The position numbers were made by a program, and so were the translations under genes. Of a stretch of DNA of 7,014 nt, positions 1 to 6,834 are shown piece by piece. The DNA is taken from contig CAMLSI010000282.1 in NCBI GenBank assembly GCA_946482585.1, forward strand, positions 1 to 7,014. Reading direction: 5' to 3'. The stretch's first letter is position 1; each line of letters starts with the position of its first letter. The stretch comes from an uncultured Lysobacteraceae bacterium (GTDB lineage Bacteria; Pseudomonadota; Gammaproteobacteria; Xanthomonadales; Rhodanobacteraceae). The notes under the pieces are model-generated. The model saw nothing but the letters and a program-made list of their open reading frames with translations, ran no database searches and was not told the DNA's origin.

Positions 1-698
1 ACGAAGCCGCCGGCCGTCGCGCGCGGTGGCGGCGGCGCGGCCTGCGCCGGCAGATCGAGTCCGAACAGCACGAACGCGCCGAGCGCGAGCATCGCGGCGA
101 GCTTGAACAGCGATTCGAATGCGATCGCGAGCACGATGCCGCGGTTGTGCTCGGCTGCGCTGACGCGGCGCGTGCCGAACAGCATCGCGAACAGCGCCAT
201 CGCGAGCGCGACATACAGCGCGCCGTCCTGCCACAGCGCCTCCGGCGCCTCGGCCGTGGAGCGCGTCAGCACCGCATAGCTCATCGCGACCGCCTTGAGC
301 TGCAGCGCGATGTACGGAACCAGGCCGAGCGCCGCTACCGCGGTCACGCTCGCAGCGACGCCGGAACTCTTGCCGAGCCGCGTCGCGATCAGATCGGCGA
401 GCGACGTCGCGTTCGACGCGCGCGCGAGGCGCACGAGCTTCACCAGCGCGATCGCGGCGAAAGCGTACAGCACGATCGTGCCGATGAAGGTCGGCGGCAG
501 CGGCCAGCCGTAGCGCGCGGCCTGCGTGACCGTGCCGTAGAAGGTCCACGACGTGCAGTAGACCGCGAGCGACAGCGCGTAGACATAGGGCCACCAGCGC
601 GCGAGCCCGTTCGGACGGCGCTCGGCATAGAGCGCGACGCCGAACAGCGCGCCGAGCCAGAGCAGTGCGGCGAACACGACGGGTCCCACACTCAGCAT
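1..698 (-). CDS. SSS-type membrane sensor histidine kinase, N-terminal part (partial)
   Basis: Reading leftward from the ATG at 696-698, the frame stays open to the window edge, giving 232 residues and lacking the C-terminus. It is very hydrophobic, with a first membrane segment at about residues 5-24. Motifs are typical of the sodium:solute-symporter module that forms the sensor half of CbrA-like hybrid histidine kinases: YCTSWTFYGTV (47-57), NATSLADLIATRLGK (96-110), GLVPYIALQLKAV (125-137) and AEHNRGIVLAIAFESLFKL (182-200). In this family the 12-13 helix symporter domain is followed by PAS, HisKA, HATPase and often a receiver domain, all off the left edge, so kinase activity is inferred and not seen. 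A stand-alone SSS transporter is less likely because the YCTSWTFYG signature is characteristic of the kinase branch. The start is chosen by family resemblance of the MLS-initial N-terminus; the ribosome site (a GGGG about 8 nt upstream) is weak. It is transcribed divergently from the secreted-protein gene at 866. Confidence 0.85.
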   Translation of the reverse strand, partial: MLSVGPVVFAALLWLGALFGVALYAERRPNGLARWWPYVYALSLAVYCTSWTFYGTVTQAARYGWPLPPTFIGTIVLYAFAAIALVKLVRLARASNATSLADLIATRLGKSSGVAASVTAVAALGLVPYIALQLKAVAMSYAVLTRSTAEAPEALWQDGALYVALAMALFAMLFGTRRVSAAEHNRGIVLAIAFESLFKLAAMLALGAFVLFGLDLPAQAAPPPPRATAGGF

Positions 699-736
699 AA
701 GCGCGCCCCGGAAGAACGACGCGGCATGGTAGCGCG

Positions 737-767
737 GCCGGCATCGGTCGATGGCAGCCGATCCGGC
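737..767. repeat. Bulged inverted repeat in divergent intergenic region
   Basis: GCCGG-(C)-ATCGG at 737-747 pairs with CCGAT-CCGGC at 758-767, giving a 10-bp stem with one bulged C and a 10-nt loop. It lies 38 bp upstream of the sensor-kinase start and 98 bp upstream of the secreted-protein start. It could be an operator or a leader hairpin, but in DNA this GC-rich chance hairpins are common. The rest of the 167-bp gap (699-865) shows no gene and no convincing sigma-70 promoter. Confidence 0.35.
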
Positions 768-855
768 AGCGCATCCGCAACGCGCCGCACGGCAGTGAGG
801 GGAATCGCGCCCGGCCGCGTCATGGCTTCGAGAGCGACCTGTCGGTTGCCCAGAC

Positions 856-859
856 GGAG
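856..859 (+). promoter_or_regulatory. Ribosome binding site for the 866 gene
   Basis: GGAG lies 6 nt before the ATG at 866. It decides in favour of 866 over the second in-frame ATG at 884. Confidence 0.6.
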
Positions 860-865
860 CATCGG

Positions 866-1867
866 ATGCCCTCGGCCCGTTGTATGCGAAGTCGTATCGC
901 CTTCGTCGTCGCGCTGCTCGGATTCGGCGGAGCCGCGTCGGCACAGCTGCAGAGCGAAATCGTGGGCACGTCTTATCTGCGCGTACCGCGCGGCGGCAGC
1001 GGCGAGCTCGTCCTCGCCGCCACGAATGTCGGCAATACGCCGCAGGAAGCGTTCGCGTTCGTGTCGTTCTTCAACGCGTCGTCGGAGTTCACGCTGTCGG
1101 CCGGCGCCGGATCGCAGTGCGGCGCCGTGGTCGCGACCGCTCCTTACGGCCTCGACGTGTCCGTGCCCGCGCTCGCGCCGGGAGAACGTCGCGAATGCCG
1201 CATCCGGTTCGATCGCGGCGTCACGCCGGCAGAAGGCAACAGCCTGCTCTTCTGGCGGGCATCGCGACCCGGCGAGGTCTCGATTCCGGACACGAACCGG
1301 CTGGTGACCTATATCGGGTCGTTCGCCGACGTCCGGCTCTCGAGCCAGCCGGTTTCGTTCACGCGCCATGCGGACGGCAGCGCCGAATCGGTCAATCGCC
1401 TGACCGTCCACAATGCCGGCCCCGACCCGATCGCGCCGGCGCGTGCGCTCTACTGCGGTTTCGGCGCACGGCTGCTGAGTTTCGATGTCGATCTCCCGGG
1501 AGGCTGTCAGGGCGACATGCCGAATCTCTGCGCGTTCATGCTGCCGGGACTCTCGATCGCACTGCCTGCCGTGGGATCCGGGGAGTCGCGCTCGTGCCTG
1601 GTGCGCCTGCGCACGAACGAAGCCTACTCCGCGCCGGTAGCTTTGAATTTCAGCATCGCCGACGGCTTGCGGCTGCCCGATGGAGGCGGTCTCGACGATC
1701 CGGACGGCACCAACGATCACGCCGTGTTGCGGCTCGGTCCGCTCAGCGGAGTCACGGATACGCTGGCCATGCCTGCATTCGGCAACGCAGCGCGCTGGGC
1801 GCTTGCCGTTCTGCTCGCGGCCGTCGCGCTGCATCGCGCGCGCCGCGTCCGCATCACGGCTGCCTGA
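866..1867 (+). CDS. Secreted two-repeat Ig-like protein with IPTL-CTERM-like sorting tail
   Basis: The 333-residue product has a signal peptide (residues 7-26, MRSRIAFVVALLGF, probable cut after ASA26). Two tandem copies of one domain follow, roughly 30-156 and 157-296. Both contain a T/H-N-x-G turn (TNVGNTP at 53-59; HNAGPDP at 182-188), a G-L-[DS]-[VI] strand leading to PALAPGERREC (101-111) or PAVGSGESRSC (234-244), and an acidic Asp/Asn turn near the end (IPDTN 140-144; DDPDGTND 277-284). This resembles DUF11/CARDB-type beta-sandwich domains of surface proteins. The C-terminus has a MPAF motif (302-305), a hydrophobic stretch (311-323) and RARR (324-327), the layout of IPTL-CTERM sorting signals, with M-P-A-F in place of the usual I-P-T-L. 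By family knowledge such tails are recognised by an archaeosortase/exosortase-type enzyme; none is encoded here. Cysteines 85/111 and 222/244 could form one disulfide per repeat. Function is unknown; a cell-surface or exported adhesive role is only a guess. Confidence 0.8.
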   Translation: MPSARCMRSRIAFVVALLGFGGAASAQLQSEIVGTSYLRVPRGGSGELVLAATNVGNTPQEAFAFVSFFNASSEFTLSAGAGSQCGAVVATAPYGLDVSVPALAPGERRECRIRFDRGVTPAEGNSLLFWRASRPGEVSIPDTNRLVTYIGSFADVRLSSQPVSFTRHADGSAESVNRLTVHNAGPDPIAPARALYCGFGARLLSFDVDLPGGCQGDMPNLCAFMLPGLSIALPAVGSGESRSCLVRLRTNEAYSAPVALNFSIADGLRLPDGGGLDDPDGTNDHAVLRLGPLSGVTDTLAMPAFGNAARWALAVLLAAVALHRARRVRITAA

Positions 1868-1914
1868 CACGCGGGAGCGGCGGCAAAAAGGCGTCCCTGC
1901 CCGATCAACAAGCA

Positions 1915-1952
1915 GGCGTGCGGGCCCGGAGGAGAGGGAGAGCCCGCACGCC
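1915..1952. terminator. Probable transcription terminator between convergent genes
   Basis: GGCGTGCGGGC (1915-1925) and GCCCGCACGCC (1942-1952) form a perfect 11-bp GC-rich stem with a 16-nt purine-rich loop. It sits in the 126-bp gap between the stop of the secreted protein (1867) and the stop of the TonB receptor (1994), where a terminator is expected. On the minus strand the stem is followed by TGCTTGTTGAT, a loose T-rich stretch, so it suits the receptor transcript best; on the plus strand there is no T-run. It may act in both directions or as a 3'-end stabilising hairpin. Confidence 0.55.
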
Positions 1953-1953
1953 A

Positions 1954-1973
1954 GGCCGCCGGCGACGGCGGCC
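1954..1973. repeat. Second hairpin next to the terminator
   Basis: GGCCGCC (1954-1960) and GGCGGCC (1967-1973) form a perfect 7-bp stem with a 6-nt loop, one base from the 11-bp stem and 20 bp past the receptor stop. With the larger repeat it makes a double hairpin at the 3' end of the receptor message. There is no T-run on either side, so it is not called a terminator by itself. Confidence 0.4.
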
Positions 1974-1993
1974 CTTCGAATGCCGCGCTGCGA

Positions 1994-4249
1994 TCAGAAA
2001 TCGTAGCGCGCGCTGAGCGTGTACTGCCGCGGCGGACCGTAGAAACCCGTGAGCACGCCGAGCACGGGAATGTTGTAGCCCGTCGTGCGGTATTCCTTGT
2101 CGGTCAGGTTCGTGCCCTGCAGGGAGAGCGTCCAGTCGGGATTGACCTTCCAGATCACGCCGGCGTTGAGCAGGCCGTAGCCGTCCTGGCGGATGACCGG
2201 GCTCAGATCCGTCGTCGGCCAGACTTCGCTCTGGTAGCTGTATCCGATGCGCGTCGCGAGATTGCCGCCGCTCGCGAGCTCGGTGCGGTATTCGAGATTG
2301 ACCGCGCCGGAGAAGCGCGGTGCGTTCGTGAACTTCTGCACACCCGCGACGTTGACGCCCTGCGTGATGAACTCGTCGTACTTCGCGTCGAGCCAGGCCA
2401 GGTTGCCGCTGAGCACCCAGTGCTCGTTCGGCAGCCACTGGTATTCCATCTCGAGACCTTCGATGTGGCCCTTGCCGGCGTTGGTGAAATCGCCGAAGAA
2501 GGCATCGTCGACGCCGTCGCCGTTGCTGTCGAACGCAGTGAACACAGACAGCTGGATGTCTTCGTACTTGTTGTAGAAGTACGCGAAATTCAGGAACAGG
2601 CTCTGGTCGGCGAGCGACATCTTCGTGCCGATTTCGAAGCTGTCGACCTTTTCGTCGTCGAACGGTTCGGCCGAACGCGGCACCGCGACGGAGTTCGCGC
2701 GAATGTTGAAACCGCCCGACTTGAAGCCGCGCGAGGCGACGCCGTAGAGCATGACGTTGTCGTTGACCTTGAAGTCGAGCGCGACTTTCGGCGACACGTT
2801 GGTGAAGTTCACCGTGCGATCGAAGTTCGCGACCGTCGTCGTCGGCGTGGTGAACGTCGCGTCGGTATAGCCGCGGTTGAGCACGACGGCGTGCTTGTCC
2901 TCGTCGGTCCAGCGCGCGCCGAGATCGAGCGAGAACCGGTCGGTGAAATCGAAAGTCCAGTCCGCATAGGCAGCCAGACTTTCGGTGAACACCGTGCCCC
3001 GCGTGTCGCCGAACGACGCGTTGAAGAAGTTGTTCAGCACCCGGCCGCCGGCTTCGCCGTCGAAGCTGTAGAGGCCCATGACGCCGCGCGCCATGCCGCC
3101 GCCGTCGTAGTTGACCTGCAGTTCGTTCGTGGTCTGCTCGTCGCTGTAGAGCGCCTTCACGTCGGCGATCTTGTTCGGCAGCGTGTCGAAATCGATGTTG
3201 GTTTCGGTGTCGGAATCGCGCCGCGCGAAGATGTACTTGAACGCCCAGGAATCCGTCGCGCGCCAGTTCGCGGTCGCCGACAGGCCCTTCATCTGCGTGT
3301 CGTTGACGTTGGGCATGCCGCTGCGGATGTCGTAGCGATCGTCGAGCGGCGCGATACCCGGCGCGAAGCGGTTCGGCGCGAGCATGCGTGCACCGCGCAC
3401 GCCGGACTGGTCGTCCATCCAGTCGAACGCCACGTTGACGTCGAAGCGTTCGCTGACGTCGGCGCCGACGTTCGCGCGGAACGCGTTGATCTCCTTGTCG
3501 CTGACCGGCGCACCGTTGGTCAGGTTCTCGCCGAAGCCGTCGCGATTGAGACTCGCGACGGCCAGACGCGCGCGGATCGGGCTGTCGCTGCCACCGATCG
3601 GTCCGCCGACGGCGCCCTTCGCATCGAGCTGGCCGTAGTTGCCGACGGTGAGCTGGGCATAGCCCTCGGCCTCTTTCGGCAGGCCCTTGGAAATGTATTT
3701 GATCGCGCCGCCGATCGTGTTCTTGCCGTACAGCGTGCCCTGCGGGCCGCGCAGCACTTCGACGCGGTCGACGTCGAACACGTCGAGCAGTGCGCCCTGC
3801 GGACGCGCGATGTAGACGTCGTCGAGATAGATGCCGACGCCGGGATCGACGCCCCAGAGCGGATCGGACTGGCCGATGCCGCGGATATACGCAGTCACCG
3901 TACTGCTCGAACCGCGCGCCGCGTAGATCGTGAGGTTCGGCACCTGCGCATCGAGATCGCCGATGTCCTCGACGTTGAGCTTTTCCATCGCGTCCGCGGT
4001 GAACGCAGTGACGGCGACCGGCACGTCCTGCAGCGTTTCCTCGCGTTTGCGCGCGGTCACGGTGACGCGGTCGAGCGTGGTCGCGCCCGCGCCGCCCTGC
4101 TCGCCTTCGTCGGCCGCGGCGGTCGCCTCGGCAGCGGCGGCGGTGGCCGTTTCGGGCGCCGCTGCCGCTTCGTCGTTGGCCCAGGCCGCCGGCGCGGCCA
4201 GCACGCAGACTATCGCCAGCGCCAAGTAATTTCGCTTCATCCGCTTCAT
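1994..4249 (-). CDS. TonB-dependent outer-membrane receptor
   Basis: This complete 751-residue protein is of normal length for a TonB-dependent receptor and would import a scarce substrate (siderophore-iron, vitamin or organic compound) across the outer membrane using energy from TonB-ExbBD. A signal peptide spans residues 1-24 (probable cut AWA24|N25). An Ala/Glu-rich linker (about 25-56) precedes the TonB-box-like TLDRVTVTARKRE (58-70). The plug domain covers about 72-190, with YIRGIG (121-126), GIYLDDVYI (139-147) and RVEVLRGPQGTLYGKNTIGG (162-181). The beta-barrel fills the rest, ending LSARYDF with the C-terminal Phe needed for barrel assembly. It resembles the broad COG1629 group with the VTVTARKREE-type TonB box; the substrate is not determinable. 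An unusual acidic DxNxDGxxD loop lies at 574-582. The first ATG (4249) is preferred because AGGAGGGG lies at 4256-4263; the Met at residue 4 is the alternative. It is divergent from the GntP permease. No co-transcribed TonB, FecIR or regulator is visible. Confidence 0.95.
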   Translation of the reverse strand: MKRMKRNYLALAIVCVLAAPAAWANDEAAAAPETATAAAAEATAAADEGEQGGAGATTLDRVTVTARKREETLQDVPVAVTAFTADAMEKLNVEDIGDLDAQVPNLTIYAARGSSSTVTAYIRGIGQSDPLWGVDPGVGIYLDDVYIARPQGALLDVFDVDRVEVLRGPQGTLYGKNTIGGAIKYISKGLPKEAEGYAQLTVGNYGQLDAKGAVGGPIGGSDSPIRARLAVASLNRDGFGENLTNGAPVSDKEINAFRANVGADVSERFDVNVAFDWMDDQSGVRGARMLAPNRFAPGIAPLDDRYDIRSGMPNVNDTQMKGLSATANWRATDSWAFKYIFARRDSDTETNIDFDTLPNKIADVKALYSDEQTTNELQVNYDGGGMARGVMGLYSFDGEAGGRVLNNFFNASFGDTRGTVFTESLAAYADWTFDFTDRFSLDLGARWTDEDKHAVVLNRGYTDATFTTPTTTVANFDRTVNFTNVSPKVALDFKVNDNVMLYGVASRGFKSGGFNIRANSVAVPRSAEPFDDEKVDSFEIGTKMSLADQSLFLNFAYFYNKYEDIQLSVFTAFDSNGDGVDDAFFGDFTNAGKGHIEGLEMEYQWLPNEHWVLSGNLAWLDAKYDEFITQGVNVAGVQKFTNAPRFSGAVNLEYRTELASGGNLATRIGYSYQSEVWPTTDLSPVIRQDGYGLLNAGVIWKVNPDWTLSLQGTNLTDKEYRTTGYNIPVLGVLTGFYGPPRQYTLSARYDF

Positions 4250-4255
4250 TCGCTG

Positions 4256-4263
4256 CCCCTCCT
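4256..4263 (-). promoter_or_regulatory. Strong ribosome binding site of the TonB receptor
   Basis: The minus strand reads AGGAGGGG ending 6 nt before the ATG at 4249. This is the strongest Shine-Dalgarno sequence in the window and suggests efficient translation of the receptor. Confidence 0.7.
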
Positions 4264-4398
4264 ACCGGGTGCGTCTTGTCAGCGGACCCCTGCCGCCGTT
4301 TGCCGCAAGGCTAGGGCTCCCCCGAGCGGCGCGGCATCGTACCTTCGGACAATGGGCCGTCCGCGGGCGCTTCCCGACACTCGCCGCGTCGGGCGTCC

Positions 4399-4402
4399 GG
4401 AG
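4399..4402 (+). promoter_or_regulatory. Ribosome binding site deciding the GntP permease start
   Basis: GGAG lies 7 nt before the ATG at 4410. This supports the short start over an in-frame ATG at 4269, whose extra 47 residues are Arg/Pro-rich and unlike a transporter N-terminus. Confidence 0.6.
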
Positions 4403-4409
4403 CCAGGGA

Positions 4410-5813
4410 ATGTCTTTTTTGATCGTGTTGGCCGCGCTGTGCTTTCTGATGTGGATCGCCTATCGCGGCCACAGCGTGATCCTGTTCGCGCCGGTAGCGG
4501 CGCTCGGCGCGGTGCTGCTGACCGACCCATCGCTGGTGGCGCCCATGTTCACCGGCCTGTTCATGGACAAGATGGTCGGTTTTCTCAAACTGTATTTTCC
4601 GGTGTTCCTGCTCGGCGCCGTGTTCGGCAAGCTGATCGAAGTCTCGGGTTTTTCCAAGGCTATCGTCGCCGCGACGATACGGGTGTTCGGCGCGAACCGC
4701 GCGATGCTGTCGATCGTCGCGGTCTGCGCGCTGCTGACCTACGGCGGAGTGTCGCTGTTCGTCGTGGTGTTCGCGGTCTATCCGTTCGCGGCCGAGCTGT
4801 TCCGGCAGAGCGACATCCCGAAACGCCTGATCCCAGGCACGATCGCGCTGGGCGCGTTCACGTTCACGATGGATGCGCTGCCCGGCACGCCGCAGATCCA
4901 GAACATCATCCCATCGACGTTCTTCGGCACGAATTCCTGGGCCGCGCCGATGCTCGGCGTCATCGGCGCCGTGTTCATTCTCCTCGTCGGCCTGTTCTAC
5001 CTCGACTGGCGCCGCCGCGCCGCGCGCGCGGCCGGCGAGGGCTACGGCGATGCGGCGAGCCTGCAGAACGAGCCTGCCGCCTTCGCCGGCGGAGCGCTCG
5101 CGCATCCGCTGATCGCGATACTGCCGCTGGTGCTCGTCGGAGCGACGAACAAGCTGTTCACGCACCTGATCCCGCGCCTCTACGGCGCGAGCCACGAATT
5201 CGTGCCTGCGGCGATGGGCAAGGCGGCGCCGGTGGTGCAGGAAGTGTCCAAGGTCGCCGCGATCTGGGCCGTCGAAGGCGCGCTGCTCGTCGGCATCGCG
5301 AGCGTGCTCGCATTCGCGTGGAAGCCGGTCACGGCGAGCTTTGCCGAAGGCACGCGCAACGCGATCGGCGGCGCGCTGCTCGCGGCGATGAACACCGCGT
5401 CGGAATACGGTTTCGGTGCGGTGATCGCGGCGCTGCCGGGTTTCGTCGTCGTCGCCCAGGCATTGGCCTCGATTCCGAATCCGCTGGCCAACGAAGCGAT
5501 CACGATCACCGCGTTGGCCGGCATCACGGGTTCCGCCTCGGGCGGCATGAGCATCGCGCTCGCGGCGATGTCGGAAACCTTCATCGCGAACGCGACTGCG
5601 GCGAACATCCCGATGGAAGTGCTGCATCGCGTCGCCTCGATGGCCTCCGGCGGCATGGACACCTTGCCGCACAACGGTGCCGTCATCACCCTGCTCGCGG
5701 TGACCGGCCTGACGCATCGCCAGGCCTACAGGGACATCTTCGCAATCACGCTGATCAAGACGCTCGCAGTGTTCGTCGTGATCGCGGCGTACTACGCGAC
5801 AGGCCTGGTGTAG
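4410..5813 (+). CDS. GntP-family permease (organic acid:H+ symporter)
   Basis: The 467-residue product is an inner-membrane protein with about 12 hydrophobic segments, the usual size for the GntP family, whose members import gluconate, related sugar acids, D-serine or hydroxy-acids with protons. Family-like features are FPVFLLGAVFGKL (63-75), TYGGVSLFVVVFAVYPF (110-126), DALPGTPQIQNIIPSTFFG (155-173), GSASGGMSIALAAM (374-387) and SGGMDTLPHNGAVITLL (413-429). A cytoplasmic-looking, Arg-rich loop with acidic residues occupies about 199-230, between the two halves. The pattern is closest to the branch often labelled D-beta-hydroxybutyrate or generic GntP permeases rather than the E. coli gluconate proteins, so gluconate should not be assumed. 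The start at 4410 places the first helix at residues 2-17 and has a good ribosome site. It is divergent from the TonB receptor, and its stop is only 7 nt from the stop of the convergent EamA gene, leaving no room for a terminator between them. No catabolic enzyme is adjacent to identify the substrate. Confidence 0.9.
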   Translation: MSFLIVLAALCFLMWIAYRGHSVILFAPVAALGAVLLTDPSLVAPMFTGLFMDKMVGFLKLYFPVFLLGAVFGKLIEVSGFSKAIVAATIRVFGANRAMLSIVAVCALLTYGGVSLFVVVFAVYPFAAELFRQSDIPKRLIPGTIALGAFTFTMDALPGTPQIQNIIPSTFFGTNSWAAPMLGVIGAVFILLVGLFYLDWRRRAARAAGEGYGDAASLQNEPAAFAGGALAHPLIAILPLVLVGATNKLFTHLIPRLYGASHEFVPAAMGKAAPVVQEVSKVAAIWAVEGALLVGIASVLAFAWKPVTASFAEGTRNAIGGALLAAMNTASEYGFGAVIAALPGFVVVAQALASIPNPLANEAITITALAGITGSASGGMSIALAAMSETFIANATAANIPMEVLHRVASMASGGMDTLPHNGAVITLLAVTGLTHRQAYRDIFAITLIKTLAVFVVIAAYYATGLV

Positions 5814-5820
5814 GACATCG

Positions 5821-6786
5821 TCAGGCCGGTATCTGCCGATCGGCTCGCTGCGGCTTCAGCCGCGCGGCGAGCACGACACCCGCAACGAGCAGCGCGATGC
5901 CGGCCAGGGTCAGCGGCGTCGGCATTTCGCGACGCAGCGCGAAGGCGTACGCGAGCGCAGCGAGCGTTTCGAACACGATCAGCTGGCCCGCTATCGCCGT
6001 CGGCAGTCGCTGGCTCGCCTGGTTCCAGCACAGGGTGCCGAGCCACGACGCGAACAAGCCGATGACGATCATGAGCGTGACGAAGCGCAGCGGCTGCGGT
6101 CCGAGCGGCATCGGGAAACCCGGCGCGATCCACGGCATCGCGGACCAGACCGCGATGTAACCTGCGGCCGCGAGCGGCAAGGTGACGAGGCCCTGCGCCG
6201 TCGCCCAGACACGCGGCGAGCGATCGGGATGCGCGCGCAGCCAGTCCGCGTTGCGCAGCGGATACCAGGTCCAGCACGCGACCGCCGCGAGCGCGAGCGC
6301 CGCACCGATCGCGTAGCGCGCGGCGTCGGTGGCGGGACCGGCGCGCAGCGCGGCGAGCTCGACCTGGTTCACGCAGGCCACGCCGAGCGCGATCAGCACG
6401 AGCGGCAAGGCGAGCTCGCGCCAGCGCAGCCGTCCGTCACGCTGCGCGTTGCGCCGGTTCGCGCTGATCGCGATGACCACAGGCAGGGTGCCGATGATCA
6501 TCGTCGGCAGCGGACCGCCGGCACGCTGGATCGCCGCGGCGAGGCAGACGTAGTAGAGCAGGTTGCCGACCGCCGAGAGCTTCAGCGCCTCGATCCAGTC
6601 CGAACGCCGCAGGCGGCGCAGCTCGCCGCGGTCGAACCACGCGATCGGCAGCGCGATGAGACCGAACGCGAGGTAGCGTGCGACCGATTGCAGCGCCGCG
6701 GGATAGTCCGGCAGCAGCAGCGGCCCGACGAACACGATGCCCCAGAACAGACCCGCGACCAGCGCGTAGGAAATGCCGGTGACCAT
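5821..6786 (-). CDS. DMT-superfamily transporter, EamA type
   Basis: The product is 321 residues with about ten hydrophobic segments arranged as two EamA repeats (about 2-135 and 155-300), the normal size for 10-helix drug/metabolite transporters. The first helix has the family-like AGLFWGIVFVGPLLL, and the second repeat ends in LIVFETLAALAYAFALRREMPTPLTLAGIALLVAG, the usual 'glutamate then proline-rich turn then last helix' layout. Members export amino acids, metabolites or toxic compounds from the cytoplasm; the substrate here is unknown. The ATG at 6786 places the first helix right after the N-terminus. A GTG at 6810, in frame, would add eight residues (VVAGQSAP region); neither start has a clear ribosome site. 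It lies 48 bp (24 bp with the GTG start) downstream of the AraC-family gene on the same strand, so both are probably co-transcribed. It converges on the GntP permease with a 7-bp gap. Confidence 0.9.
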   Translation of the reverse strand: MVTGISYALVAGLFWGIVFVGPLLLPDYPAALQSVARYLAFGLIALPIAWFDRGELRRLRRSDWIEALKLSAVGNLLYYVCLAAAIQRAGGPLPTMIIGTLPVVIAISANRRNAQRDGRLRWRELALPLVLIALGVACVNQVELAALRAGPATDAARYAIGAALALAAVACWTWYPLRNADWLRAHPDRSPRVWATAQGLVTLPLAAAGYIAVWSAMPWIAPGFPMPLGPQPLRFVTLMIVIGLFASWLGTLCWNQASQRLPTAIAGQLIVFETLAALAYAFALRREMPTPLTLAGIALLVAGVVLAARLKPQRADRQIPA

Positions 6787-6834
6787 GGGCGCAGACTGCC
6801 CGGCCACCACGGCCGGCGTCTTGCAGCAGATTGC

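Larger units (their letters stand above)
4250..4409. promoter_or_regulatory. Shared divergent regulatory region of receptor and permease
   Basis: This 160-bp gap must hold the promoters of both the TonB receptor (minus) and the GntP permease (plus). I could not find a convincing -35/-10 pair in either direction; TACGAT on the minus strand near 4338-4343 is the best -10-like hexamer and lacks a good -35. Small symmetric elements are present: TTGC-C-GCAA at 4300-4308, a 5-bp stem CGGAC/GTCCG at 4346-4363 and a 6-bp stem CCCGAC/GTCGGG at 4373-4393. The last two would lie in the leader before the permease. No Fur-box-like AT-rich palindrome was seen. Confidence 0.4.

Noticed and set aside
147..1307. 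A 386-codon plus-strand open frame
   Set aside because: It is antisense to the sensor kinase and out of frame with the secreted protein; the composition is Arg/Ser-rich with no motif.
692..1870. A 392-codon minus-strand open frame
   Set aside because: It is antisense to the secreted-protein gene, is rich in Arg and has no family features, whereas the plus-strand frame has a signal peptide, repeats and a good ribosome site.
4269..4409. N-terminal extension of the GntP permease to an upstream ATG
   Set aside because: The extra 47 residues are unlike the family, no ribosome site precedes 4269, and GGAG sits correctly before 4410.
4311..5717. A 468-codon minus-strand open frame
   Set aside because: It is antisense to the GntP permease, with Arg/His/Asp-rich translation lacking any recognised domain.
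5835..5863. Palindrome GCCGATCGGC and hairpin GCGGC-TTCA-GCCGC as a terminator of the GntP message
   Set aside because: Both lie inside the EamA coding region, are short and have no following T-run; they are expected by chance in this composition.
2420..6160. A 1246-codon open frame on the plus strand
   Set aside because: It runs antisense through the TonB receptor, then out of frame through the GntP permease and antisense into EamA. The translation is low-complexity Arg/Val/Ala/Asp with no domain, as expected for shadow frames in GC-rich DNA.
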